From assembly GCA_035690905.1 (NCBI GenBank), contig DASSKA010000168.1:1-18601 (forward strand): 18,601 bases of DNA. Direction: 5' to 3'. Each line of letters starts with the position of its first letter. Position 1 is the stretch's first letter. The DNA is from DASSKA01 sp035690905. GTDB taxonomy: Bacteria; Actinomycetota; Actinomycetes; Propionibacteriales; Nocardioidaceae. The notes beneath the pieces were generated by a model that searched no databases, was not told the DNA's origin, and was given only the letters and a program-made list of their open reading frames with translations. This document shows positions 8,890 to 15,618 of the stretch, one piece after another. Both the position numbers and the translations under genes were made by a program.

Positions 8890-9648
8890 ATGGACCTCGG
8901 ACTCGCTGACCGCGTCTTCATCGTCACCGGAGGGGCGGGCGGCCTCGGCCGGGCCACCGCCGACGTGCTGGTCGCCGAGGGAGCCCGGGTGGTTGTCTCG
9001 GGCCGGACGCAAGAAGCGCTGGACACGGCGGTCGAGCAGCTCGGTGCGGATCGGGCGCACGGCGTGGCCGCCGACAACGCCGACCCGGCGACTCCGGCGC
9101 TGCTGGTGGACGCGGCGAAGGAGCGGTTCGGCCGCCTGGACGGCGGGCTGATCTCGGTGGGCGGCCCGGCGGCCGGGCCGGCCCTGGAGATGACCGACGA
9201 GCAGTGGAACCAGGCCTGGGAGGCCGTGTTCCTCGGCGCGGTCCGTCTCGGCCGGCACCTCGTCACCAGCCTCGACCCGGGTGGCTCGGTGGCGTTCGTG
9301 CTCTCGTCGTCGGTGAAGGTGCCCCTCAAGGGACTGGCCATCTCCAACGGGCTACGCCCCGGGCTGGCCATGGTCGCCAAGAACCTCGCCGACGAGATCG
9401 GCCCGCGCGGGGTGCGCGTGAACGGGTTGATGCCCGGCCGGGTGGAGACCGACCGAGTGCGCTACCTCGACGAGATCACCGGCGACGCCGCCGCGGCCAA
9501 GGAGAGAAACGTCACCAACATCCCTCTCGGCCGCTACGGCGAGCCGGAGGAGTTCGGCCGGGTGGCGGCCTTCCTGCTCTCTCCGGCGGCGTCGTTCGTG
9601 ACCGGCGCGATGGTCCCCGTCGACGGCGGGATGCTGCGCACCCTCTAG
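8890..9648 (+). CDS. Atypical short-chain dehydrogenase/reductase-like protein lacking YxxxK
   Basis: The 252-residue Rossmann-fold protein follows the ABC exporter almost immediately. Numbering here is from the ATG at 8881. The cofactor motif GGAGGLG (17-23) and the C-terminal VTGAMVPVDGG typical of FabG-like SDRs are present. The active-site region reads SSSVKVPLKGLAISNGLRPG (142-160...), with Ile at the catalytic Tyr position and Leu/Arg where Lys is expected, so the usual YxxxK pair is missing. NNAG is replaced by SVGGP. I recall a described FabG-like SDR subgroup with such a degenerate tetrad, so this is probably a real family feature. I chose the ATG at 8890 because CAAGAT lies 7 nt upstream; the ATG at 8881 would add three residues. 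Its TAG stop overlaps the SURF1 stop on the other strand. Confidence 0.8.
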   Translation: MDLGLADRVFIVTGGAGGLGRATADVLVAEGARVVVSGRTQEALDTAVEQLGADRAHGVAADNADPATPALLVDAAKERFGRLDGGLISVGGPAAGPALEMTDEQWNQAWEAVFLGAVRLGRHLVTSLDPGGSVAFVLSSSVKVPLKGLAISNGLRPGLAMVAKNLADEIGPRGVRVNGLMPGRVETDRVRYLDEITGDAAAAKERNVTNIPLGRYGEPEEFGRVAAFLLSPAASFVTGAMVPVDGGMLRTL

Positions 9649-10418
9649 GTCCGTGTCCCTTCCGGCTGCTCGGCCGGCGCTTCCTGGTCGGGCTTCTCCG
9701 CGTGCAGCTTCTTGCGCTCGTCCCAGGCCAGGTAGCCGAAGCCGAACACCGCCAGCGCCGCGAAGAACCACCACTGCAGCCCGTAGAAGAAGTGCGGGCC
9801 GTTGGACAGGTCGGGCCGCTCCGCGCGCAACGGCGGGTGCGCCGGCCTCGGCGACTCGGTGAGCGCCTCCACGTAGCCCCGGTAGAGCGGGTACGCCACC
9901 GTCTTCGCGATCTGGGTGCTGGAGATCAGCCGGGTGGAGCGGTGGGTGACGACGGTGGCGCTGCCCTCGGCGTTGGGCTGCACCCAGCCCACCACGGTCA
10001 CCTGCCCGGACGGCGGCGGGGGGAGCTTCGCCGGGGACTCACCGACGTTGCTGGTAGCCACCCAGCCACGGTCGACGAGCAGGGCGGCCCCCGAGGCGGT
10101 CCTCAGCGGGGTGACCAGGTCCACGCCGGGCTGGCCGTTGCGGGTCTGGTAGCGCAGCACGACGGTGCTCGCCGCGTCGTACTGCCCGGTCGCGGTGACC
10201 CGGCGCCACTGCTCGCCGGCCGGGACCGGCCTGCCGGGCGCGAGCAGCCTGGTGGCCGGCACCGGGTCGGCCTTGAGGTTGTGCACGGTGACCGCGTTCT
10301 CGGCCTTCCGCTCGGCGAGCCGGTGGAACTGCCAGACGCCGAGCCGGTAGCAGGCCAGCGCGAGCACGACGACGCCCAGCGCGAACAGGATCCAGCGCCG
10401 GGTGAACAGGAACCTCAC
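9645..10418 (-). CDS. SURF1 family cytochrome oxidase assembly protein
   Basis: The 257-residue protein has two membrane segments (about 9-25 and 213-231) flanking an extracytoplasmic domain, the SURF1/Shy1 layout. Signature stretches are LGVWQFHRLAERK (26-38) near the first helix and GPHFFYGLQWWFFA (207-220) followed by FGFGYLAWDERKK at the second. SURF1 helps insert heme a into cytochrome c oxidase; no oxidase gene is nearby. The start is GTG at 10418, with TAGCCT 7 nt upstream and no Shine-Dalgarno, so the mRNA is probably leaderless. It is divergent from moaA across 43 bp and convergent with the SDR, sharing the CTAG at 9645-9648 as stop codons on both strands. Confidence 0.9.
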   Translation of the reverse strand: MRFLFTRRWILFALGVVVLALACYRLGVWQFHRLAERKAENAVTVHNLKADPVPATRLLAPGRPVPAGEQWRRVTATGQYDAASTVVLRYQTRNGQPGVDLVTPLRTASGAALLVDRGWVATSNVGESPAKLPPPPSGQVTVVGWVQPNAEGSATVVTHRSTRLISSTQIAKTVAYPLYRGYVEALTESPRPAHPPLRAERPDLSNGPHFFYGLQWWFFAALAVFGFGYLAWDERKKLHAEKPDQEAPAEQPEGTRT

Positions 10419-10425
10419 TCTGATC

Positions 10426-10431
10426 AGGCTA
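10426..10431 (-). promoter_or_regulatory. -10 box (TAGCCT) of the SURF1 gene
   Basis: On the minus strand TAGCCT lies 7 nt before the GTG at 10418. It is 18 bp from the moaA -10 box on the other strand, so the two promoters overlap. Confidence 0.55.
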
Positions 10432-10449
10432 ACCTCACCAACCAGCCCC

Positions 10450-10455
10450 TAGACT
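10450..10455 (+). promoter_or_regulatory. -10 box (TAGACT) of moaA
   Basis: TAGACT lies 6 nt before the GTG at 10462, placing the predicted transcription start on the start codon. No leader is left to hold a molybdenum-cofactor riboswitch. Confidence 0.55.
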
Positions 10456-10461
10456 GGCCGG

Positions 10462-11460
10462 GTGAGCACCGCGCCCCTCGTCGACAACTACGGTCGAACC
10501 GCCACCGACCTCCGGGTGTCGCTGACCGACCGCTGCAACCTGCGCTGCTCGTACTGCATGCCCGCCGAGGGTCTGGACTGGCTGCCGACCGCGGACGTGC
10601 TCACCGATGACGAGGTGGTGCGGCTGATCGCGATCGCGGTCGGCAGGCTCGGTGTCCGTGAGGTGCGGTTCACCGGGGGCGAGCCGCTGGTACGCCGCGG
10701 GCTGGTGGACATCGTGCAGCGGACCCACCGGCTGTCCCCGACGCCGGAGATCTCGGTGACCACCAACGGGCTCGGCCTCGAGAAGGTGGCCGGTGCACTG
10801 GCGGATGCGGGACTCGACCGGGTGAACGTGAGCCTGGACACCGTCCGCGCAGAGACGTTCCGGACCATCACCCGGCGCGACCGGCTCAAAGACGTGCTGT
10901 CCGGCCTCGCCGCCGCCGCCGACGCCGGCCTCGGCCCGGTGAAGGTGAACGCGGTGCTGCTCCGCGGAATCAACGACGACCAGGCCCCCGAGCTGCTGCG
11001 CTGGTGCCTCGACCACGGCTACCAGCTGCGGTTCATCGAGCAGATGCCGCTGGACGCGCAGCACCGGTGGCGGCGGGACACGATGATCACCGCGGACGAG
11101 ATCTTCGCCTCCCTGCAGCAGGAGTTCGACCTCGCGCCCGCGGAGGAGCCGCGCGGAAGCGCGCCCGCCGAGCTGTTCACCGTCGACGGCGGCCCGGCCA
11201 CCGTGGGCGTGATCGCGTCGGTCACCAGGCCGTTCTGCGGCGACTGCGACCGAGTCCGGCTGACCGCGGACGGGCAGATCCGCAACTGCCTGTTCGCGCG
11301 CGAGGAGTCCGACCTGCGTACGGCGATGCGCAAGGGGGCCGACGACGACGAGCTCGCGGAGCGCTGGCGCGCCGCGATGCTGACCAAGCGGCCGGGGCAC
11401 GGCATCGACGACGTCTCGTTCCTGCAGCCGTCGCGGCCGATGTCGGCCATCGGCGGCTGA
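10462..11460 (+). CDS. moaA: MoaA, GTP 3',8-cyclase (molybdenum cofactor synthesis)
   Basis: The 332-residue radical SAM enzyme converts GTP to 3',8-cyclo-dihydro-GTP, the first step to molybdopterin, together with MoaC (not in this window). The N-terminal cluster motif is CNLRCSYC (C25, C29, C32) and the C-terminal GTP-binding cluster uses C259, C262 (FCGDCDRVRLT) and C276 (NCLF). FTGGEP (70-75) is the SAM-binding motif, and the protein ends in the conserved Gly-Gly tail that is functional in MoaA. The length is normal for the family. The start is a leaderless GTG. It stands alone, divergent from SURF1, and its TGA ends 1 bp from the stop of the opposing small Cys/His gene. Confidence 0.95.
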   Translation: MSTAPLVDNYGRTATDLRVSLTDRCNLRCSYCMPAEGLDWLPTADVLTDDEVVRLIAIAVGRLGVREVRFTGGEPLVRRGLVDIVQRTHRLSPTPEISVTTNGLGLEKVAGALADAGLDRVNVSLDTVRAETFRTITRRDRLKDVLSGLAAAADAGLGPVKVNAVLLRGINDDQAPELLRWCLDHGYQLRFIEQMPLDAQHRWRRDTMITADEIFASLQQEFDLAPAEEPRGSAPAELFTVDGGPATVGVIASVTRPFCGDCDRVRLTADGQIRNCLFAREESDLRTAMRKGADDDELAERWRAAMLTKRPGHGIDDVSFLQPSRPMSAIGG

Positions 11461-11461
11461 C

Positions 11462-11668
11462 CTACTCCCGCCTGTCGTCGCTCTCGGCCGGCTCCACCTC
11501 GCGGAGGAAGCCGCGCGCTCCGAGGAAGTCTCCGAGGCTCTCGCGGTGCTGCTCGCAGGCCAGCCAGGTCTTGCGCCGCTCGGGCGTGTGCAGCTTCGGG
11601 TTGTTCCAGCGCAGGGCCCAGACGGCCTCCGCCTGGCACCCCCGCGCCGAACAGGACAGCACGCTCAC
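11462..11668 (-). CDS. Small conserved Cys/His protein, probable zinc-binding motif
   Basis: The 68-residue protein begins SVLSCSARGCQAEAVWALRW after the GTG start and has C6, C11, C38 and H41 in a C-x4-C...C-x2-H pattern suggestive of a metal-binding knuckle. I recognise it only as a small conserved actinobacterial protein of unknown function (homologues are sometimes labelled acetone carboxylase, which I would not trust). The GTG at 11668 overlaps the TGA of the upstream DUF3099 gene (GTGA, 4 nt), so the two are co-transcribed and translationally coupled. It converges on moaA with a 1-bp gap and no room for a terminator. Confidence 0.7.
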   Translation of the reverse strand: MSVLSCSARGCQAEAVWALRWNNPKLHTPERRKTWLACEQHRESLGDFLGARGFLREVEPAESDDRRE

Positions 11669-11970
11669 CGCTCCGGACGCTCCTCAGGGCGGCCCTCGAT
11701 GGACCTGCGGTACATCTCCGGCGAGGTCGGGCCGCCGGTCTCCGGCGCCGCGCCGACGTTGGCCATCACCACCGCGACGTAGGGCAGGACGAACGCCCCC
11801 ACGAGGAAGATCCACATGAACCAGTGGCCGATGGTGACCACGGTGAGCACGAAGCAGAGCGTGCGGATGGTCATCGAGATGACATAGCGCCGCTGACGGG
11901 TGCGGACGTCGGCGCTGTGGCCCTGGCTGGCGCTCGTGATCCGGACGGCGTCAGGATCCCTTCGAGGCAT
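11665..11970 (-). CDS. DUF3099 family small membrane protein
   Basis: The 101-residue protein has DUF3099 features: AVRITSASQGHSADVRTRQRRYVISMTIR near residues 8-36, then two membrane helices (about 34-50 and 52-72) ending LPYVAVVMANVG, and a polar tail. Function unknown; it is common in high-GC Gram-positives. I chose the ATG at 11970 because TACCGT ends 7 nt upstream, the leaderless spacing used by its neighbours; an in-frame GTG at 11979 would overlap that box. It is divergent from dodecin and coupled to the downstream Cys/His protein by a GTGA overlap. Confidence 0.82.
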   Translation of the reverse strand: MPRRDPDAVRITSASQGHSADVRTRQRRYVISMTIRTLCFVLTVVTIGHWFMWIFLVGAFVLPYVAVVMANVGAAPETGGPTSPEMYRRSIEGRPEERPER

Positions 11971-11977
11971 GTACCCC

Positions 11978-11983
11978 ACGGTA
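11978..11983 (-). promoter_or_regulatory. -10 box (TACCGT) of the DUF3099 gene
   Basis: On the minus strand TACCGT lies 7 nt before the ATG at 11970. It is 33 bp from the dodecin -10 box on the other strand. Confidence 0.42.
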
Positions 11984-12014
11984 CGCCGCTGGACGGCACG
12001 GTCCCACAGCGGCG
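11984..12014. promoter_or_regulatory. Perfect 8-bp dyad between divergent promoters (possible operator)
   Basis: CGCCGCTG (11984-11991) and CAGCGGCG (12007-12014) are exact inverted repeats separated by 15 bp. The dyad centre (11999) is within 1 bp of the midpoint between the DUF3099 and dodecin -10 boxes. It lies upstream of both predicted transcription starts, so it would act as DNA (operator or structural element) rather than an RNA hairpin. Confidence 0.45.
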
Positions 12015-12016
12015 GC

Positions 12017-12022
12017 TAGCCT
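12017..12022 (+). promoter_or_regulatory. -10 box (TAGCCT) of the dodecin gene
   Basis: TAGCCT predicts a start near 12029 and a leader of about 29 nt, which contains the strong AGGAGG ribosome binding site (12047-12052). Unlike most genes here, this one would be translated by a Shine-Dalgarno route. Confidence 0.45.
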
Positions 12023-12057
12023 TGGTCGCACCCACCCGACCAGCGCAGGAGGAGTGC

Positions 12058-12270
12058 ATGTCCGACCGTACCTATCGCGTCACTGAGATCGTCGGCACGT
12101 CCCCGGACGGCATCGACCAGGCCATCCGCAACGGCATCGGCCGGGCCGCGAGCACCCTCCGGCACCTCGACTGGTTCGAAGTGACCCAGGTCCGCGGCCA
12201 GGTGAAGGACGGGGCCGTGGAGCACTTCCAGGTGGGCCTCAAGCTCGGGTTCCGCCTCGAGGACGACTGA
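12058..12270 (+). CDS. Dodecin family flavin-binding protein
   Basis: The 70-residue protein has the dodecin pattern throughout: TYRVTEIVGTSPDGIDQAIRNGI, LDWFEVTQVRGQV (37-49) and HFQVGLKLGF (56-65). Dodecins form hollow 12-subunit shells that bind pairs of flavins for storage and buffering; W39 and Q58 correspond to the conserved isoalloxazine-contacting residues as I recall them. The ATG at 12058 is chosen by the AGGAGG 5 nt upstream; the frame is open much further upstream but without family similarity. It precedes fabG by 42 bp, but fabG has its own -10 box. Confidence 0.92.
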   Translation: MSDRTYRVTEIVGTSPDGIDQAIRNGIGRAASTLRHLDWFEVTQVRGQVKDGAVEHFQVGLKLGFRLEDD

Positions 12271-12298
12271 CCGATTACGAGTACCAGCGGGTAGCCGC

Positions 12299-12304
12299 TA
12301 GCGT
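12299..12304 (+). promoter_or_regulatory. -10 box (TAGCGT) of the fabG-fabI operon
   Basis: TAGCGT lies 8 nt before the GTG at 12313, giving a nearly leaderless transcript for fabG and the downstream enoyl reductase. Confidence 0.45.
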
Positions 12305-12312
12305 CTGCGCTC

Positions 12313-13017
12313 GTGAGCAGATCAGTACTCGTCACCGGCGGCAACCGCGGCATCGGCCGGGCCATCGCCGAGGCCTTCTCCCGCAACGGCGACAAGGTCG
12401 CGATCACCTACCGCAGCGGCGAGCCACCGCAGGGCTTCCTGGCGGTGCGCTGCGACGTCACCGACCCCGCGTCGGTGGAGAGCGCGTTCAACGAGGTCGA
12501 GGCCGAGCACGGCCCGGTCGAGGTGCTGGTCGCGAACGCGGGCATCACCCGCGACCAGCTGATGCTGCGGATGTCGGAGGAGGACTGGTCGGCGGTCCTC
12601 GACACCAACCTCACCGGCTCGTTCCGGGTGGCCAAGCGGGCCGCCAGGGGGATGCTCCGCATGCGCCGCGGCCGGATCGTGTTCATCTCGTCCGTGGTGG
12701 GGCTGCTCGGCTCGGCCGGCCAGGTCAACTACGCGGCCAGCAAGGCCGGTCTGGTCGGCATGGCCCGCTCCCTCGCCCGCGAGCTCGGCAGCAGGTCCAT
12801 CACCGCCAACGTGGTCGCGCCCGGATTCGTCGAGACGGAGATGACCGCCGTGCTGCCGGAGGAGAAGAAGGCGGAGTACCGCGCGCAGATCCCGATGCAG
12901 CGCTACGCCAGCGTCGAGGAGGTGGCCGGGGTGGTCCGCTGGCTGGCGTCGGACGACGCCGGCTACGTCACGGGTGCCGTCATCCCGGTCGACGGCGGGC
13001 TCGGGATGGGACACTGA
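12313..13017 (+). CDS. fabG: FabG/MabA, 3-oxoacyl-ACP reductase
   Basis: The 234-residue SDR reduces beta-ketoacyl-ACP with NADPH in type II fatty acid synthesis. It has TGGNRGIG (8-15), NAG (75-77), N99 in DTNLTG, S126/S127, and Y140/K144 in YAASK, so the full catalytic tetrad is present. The ending GGLGMGH resembles that of mycobacterial MabA. The GTG at 12313 has no Shine-Dalgarno and is preceded by TAGCGT. It is followed after 45 bp by the enoyl-ACP reductase, the fabG1-inhA arrangement of M. tuberculosis (Rv1483-Rv1484), which supports an elongation role rather than a generic SDR. Confidence 0.93.
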   Translation: MSRSVLVTGGNRGIGRAIAEAFSRNGDKVAITYRSGEPPQGFLAVRCDVTDPASVESAFNEVEAEHGPVEVLVANAGITRDQLMLRMSEEDWSAVLDTNLTGSFRVAKRAARGMLRMRRGRIVFISSVVGLLGSAGQVNYAASKAGLVGMARSLARELGSRSITANVVAPGFVETEMTAVLPEEKKAEYRAQIPMQRYASVEEVAGVVRWLASDDAGYVTGAVIPVDGGLGMGH

Positions 13018-13062
13018 GCGGCACGGCACCGACACGCGGCGACGGACAGGAGTACGACGACG

Positions 13063-13833
13063 ATGGGCATTCTCGAAGGCAAGCGCGTCCTGGTCGCCGG
13101 GGTGACCCTCGACACCTCGATCGGCTTCGCCACGGCCAAGGTCGCCCAGGAGCAGGGCGCGACCGTGCTGATCTCGAACTTCGGCCGGGCGCTGGGCATC
13201 ACCAGGAGGATCGCGAAGCGGCTGCCGACCGAGCCGCCGGTGCTGGAGCTGGACGTGACCAACCCAGATCACCTGGCCGGCCTCGCCGACGCGGTCCGCG
13301 AGCACGTGGACGGCTTGGACGGCGTGGTGCACTCCATCGCCTACGGAAACCCCGAGACGATCCTGGGCGGCAAGTTCCTGGAGGGCCCGTGGGAGGACGT
13401 GGCCCAGGCGGTGCAGGTCTCGGCGTACTCCCTGAAGTCCCTGACGGCGGCCTGCCTGCCCCTGATGGGGCCCGGCGCCAGCGTGGTGGGCATGACCTTC
13501 GACGCCTCGGTGGCCTGGCCCGGCTACGACTGGATGGGCTTCGCCAAGGGTGCGCTGGAGTCCTGCAACCGGTACCTGGCCCGCGACCTCGGCGCCAAGG
13601 GGATCCGCTGCAACCTGGTCAGCGCCGGCGCGCTGCGCACCCTGGCCGCCAAGGCCATCCCCGGGTTCGACCGATTCGAGGAGGAGTGGGCCAAACGCGC
13701 TCCGCTCGGTTGGGACCTCACCGACCTCGAGCCGACCGCCCGCAGCGTGGTCGCGCTGCTCAGCGACTTCTTCCCGAAGACCACCGGCGAGATCGTGCAC
13801 GTCGACGGCGGCTACCACGCAATGGGAGCCTGA
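13063..13833 (+). CDS. fabI: Enoyl-ACP reductase, InhA/FabI type, with short substrate loop
   Basis: The 256-residue NADH-dependent enoyl-ACP reductase completes the elongation cycle. It has VAGVTLDTSIGF (11-22, the InhA-type dinucleotide motif), HSIAYG (90-95, with the serine equivalent to InhA S94) and Y155/K162 in PGYDWMGFAK, equivalent to InhA Y158/K165. The substrate-binding loop between RTLA and RAPLGW is about 10 residues shorter than in mycobacterial InhA, more like FabI enzymes that handle ordinary-length chains. The start ATG has AGGAG 10 nt upstream. The mycobacterial operon continues with ferrochelatase; here it is followed by a histidine phosphatase. Confidence 0.92.
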   Translation: MGILEGKRVLVAGVTLDTSIGFATAKVAQEQGATVLISNFGRALGITRRIAKRLPTEPPVLELDVTNPDHLAGLADAVREHVDGLDGVVHSIAYGNPETILGGKFLEGPWEDVAQAVQVSAYSLKSLTAACLPLMGPGASVVGMTFDASVAWPGYDWMGFAKGALESCNRYLARDLGAKGIRCNLVSAGALRTLAAKAIPGFDRFEEEWAKRAPLGWDLTDLEPTARSVVALLSDFFPKTTGEIVHVDGGYHAMGA

Positions 13834-13870
13834 CCCGACCCGGCAGTCCCGGGCATGGCAAAGTAGGCGC

Positions 13871-14383
13871 GTGACGAGCCGTCGACTGATCCTGATGCGG
13901 CACGCCAAGGCCGAACCGTTCGCGTCGACCGACCGCGAGCGGCTGCTGACAGCGCGCGGCCGCAAGGACGCGGTCGAGGCCGGCGCCTACCTGGCCGGCA
14001 CGTCGATGATTCCCGACCACGCGGTGATCTCCTCTGCGGTGCGCACCCGGGCGACCTGGGACGCGGTGGCCGAAGGATCGGGGTCCGCGGCCGAAGTCCA
14101 GGTCGATGAGTCGGTGTTCACCGGCAGCAGCCCCGAGGTGGTCCTGGACGTGCTGCGCACGCAGCCCGACGATGCTCGCGTGGTGATGTTCGTGGGCCAC
14201 AATCCAGCCGTCGCGCAGGTGGTGCACCTCCTGGACGACGGCAACGCTGATCCGGACGCGATGCACGGACTGCTGACCGGCTACCCCGTCGCCGCGCTCA
14301 CGGTGCTGGAGGTCGAGGGGCCCTGGTCCGGGCTCGCGCCGGGCGGCGCCCGGATCGTCGCCTTCCACGTGGGCAAGGGCTGA
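13871..14383 (+). CDS. SixA-like histidine phosphatase family protein
   Basis: The 170-residue branch-2-like phosphatase has LILMRHAKAEP (6-16) with the phospho-accepting H11 next to R10, SSAVRTRAT (54-62), E80 in DESVF and the second catalytic histidine H110 in FVGHNPAV. Length and the MRHAKAEP start resemble SixA, which dephosphorylates phosphohistidine on signalling proteins; many actinobacterial relatives are uncharacterised. The GTG at 13871 is chosen because it immediately precedes the motif; a weak -10-like CAAAGT ends 6 nt upstream, so it may be leaderless. It follows fabI by 37 bp and converges on serB. Confidence 0.85.
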   Translation: MTSRRLILMRHAKAEPFASTDRERLLTARGRKDAVEAGAYLAGTSMIPDHAVISSAVRTRATWDAVAEGSGSAAEVQVDESVFTGSSPEVVLDVLRTQPDDARVVMFVGHNPAVAQVVHLLDDGNADPDAMHGLLTGYPVAALTVLEVEGPWSGLAPGGARIVAFHVGKG

Positions 14384-14386
14384 CCG

Positions 14387-14399
14387 GGCCGCGCCGGCC
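14387..14399. terminator. Compact GC hairpin between convergent genes
   Basis: GGCCG (14387-14391) and CGGCC (14395-14399) form a 5-bp stem with a CGC loop in the 20-bp gap between the phosphatase and serB stops. Being symmetric, it could act on both strands, but there is no T-tract, so a terminator role is only suggested by position. Confidence 0.35.
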
Positions 14400-14403
14400 G
14401 GAT

Positions 14404-15606
14404 TCACAGCGGGGGAGCGGGGGTGACGATGCCGGCCTCCGCGTCGGCGGCCTCCACCTCCTCGCGGCTGATGCCGAGCAGGTAGATGATCGCGTCCAGG
14501 TAGGGCACGTTCACCGCTGTGTCCGCGGCACGCTGCACCACCGGCTTGGCGTTGAACGCGACGCTCAGCCCCGCCGCGGCCAGCATGTCCAGGTCGTTGG
14601 CGCCGTCCCCGATGGCGACCGTTGCCGCCGCCGGAACTCCCGCCTCGGCAGCGAACCTGCGCAACGCCTCGGCCTTGCCGGCCCGGTCCACCACCGGGCC
14701 TACCAGCCGGCCGGTCAGCCGGCCGTCGCGCAGCTCGAGCTCGTTGGCCGCCGAGTAGTCGATGCCGAGGTCGGCGGCGATCCGGTCGGTGATGCGGGTG
14801 AAGCCTCCGGACACGATCGCGAACCGGTAGCCGAGGCGCCGCAGCGTGCGGACCAGGGTGCGGGCGCCGGGAGCCAGCTCGACGCGGTCGTGGACCCGGT
14901 CCAGTGCGGAGACGTCGAGGCCCGCCAGCAGCGCGACCCGCTTGCGCAGTGACTCCTCGAAGTCGAGCTCGCCCCGCATCGCCGCCTCTGTCACCGCGCG
15001 CACCTCGGGCAGGCAGCCGGCCTCCTCGGCGAGCATGTCGATCACCTCGCCCTGCACCAGCGTGGAGTCCACGTCCATGACCACCAGCCGCATCCCGTGC
15101 CGGAGCAGGCTGGCCGGCTGCACGGCGACGTCGACCTGCTGGCGGGCGGCCTCCTCCGCGAGCACGATGCGCAGCCGCTCGGGCCGGGCCCCGGAGACGT
15201 CGAGGTCGATGGCGGTCACCGGGTACCGGGCCATCCGCTGGATCCGGTCGATGTTCGCACCCACGTCGGCGATCCGGCCGGCGATCGCGGCGACCGCGGA
15301 CGAGCTCAACGGTGCGCCGATGACCGTGACGTAGCTCCGCCCGGCCCGCCGGTCCCGGTTGTCTCCGGTGCCCTGCTCGACCTCCACCTGCAGGTCCAGC
15401 TCGGCGCCGACGCGCAGCAGCTCGTCGCGCATCTGCCGCCCGGCCCGCGGCGCGCGCACCAGCACGCCGAGGACCAGCTGGCGACGCAGCAGCATCTGCT
15501 CGATGTCGAGCACCTCCACGCCGAACCCGGCGATCGCCTCGAACAACCTGGAGGTGACGCCGGGCCGGTCGATGCCGGTCACGGTGATCAGCAGCGTGTC
15601 TTCCAT
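14404..15606 (-). CDS. serB: Phosphoserine phosphatase SerB with N-terminal ACT domains
   Basis: The 400-residue enzyme makes L-serine from phosphoserine. An ACT domain at about 5-75 (ITVTGIDRPGVTSRLFEAI) and a second, more diverged one at about 92-165 precede a HAD phosphatase domain. That domain carries DVDSTL (178-183, nucleophile D178 and acid D180), SGGFT (266-270), K311 and GDGANDLDM (333-341). The two-ACT layout matches mycobacterial SerB2, in which serine binding to the ACT domains inhibits the enzyme. The ATG at 15606 lies 12 bp after the stop of the upstream hypothetical. TAACCT 9 nt before the ATG might act as a -10 box, but co-transcription is equally likely. Confidence 0.95.
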   Translation of the reverse strand: MEDTLLITVTGIDRPGVTSRLFEAIAGFGVEVLDIEQMLLRRQLVLGVLVRAPRAGRQMRDELLRVGAELDLQVEVEQGTGDNRDRRAGRSYVTVIGAPLSSSAVAAIAGRIADVGANIDRIQRMARYPVTAIDLDVSGARPERLRIVLAEEAARQQVDVAVQPASLLRHGMRLVVMDVDSTLVQGEVIDMLAEEAGCLPEVRAVTEAAMRGELDFEESLRKRVALLAGLDVSALDRVHDRVELAPGARTLVRTLRRLGYRFAIVSGGFTRITDRIAADLGIDYSAANELELRDGRLTGRLVGPVVDRAGKAEALRRFAAEAGVPAAATVAIGDGANDLDMLAAAGLSVAFNAKPVVQRAADTAVNVPYLDAIIYLLGISREEVEAADAEAGIVTPAPPL

Positions 15607-15618
15607 GATCGCCAGAGG

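Noticed and set aside
10419..10461. Possible molybdenum-cofactor riboswitch before moaA
   Set aside because: Only 43 bp separate moaA from SURF1 and the -10 box sits 6 nt before the start codon, leaving no leader RNA.
13839..13854. CCCGG/CCGGG mini-palindrome after fabI as a terminator
   Set aside because: It is a 5-bp stem without a T-tract, of a kind common by chance at this GC content.
12322..13965. A 547-codon minus-strand open frame antisense to fabG and fabI
   Set aside because: The plus-strand genes have complete catalytic motifs; the antisense product has no recognisable family.
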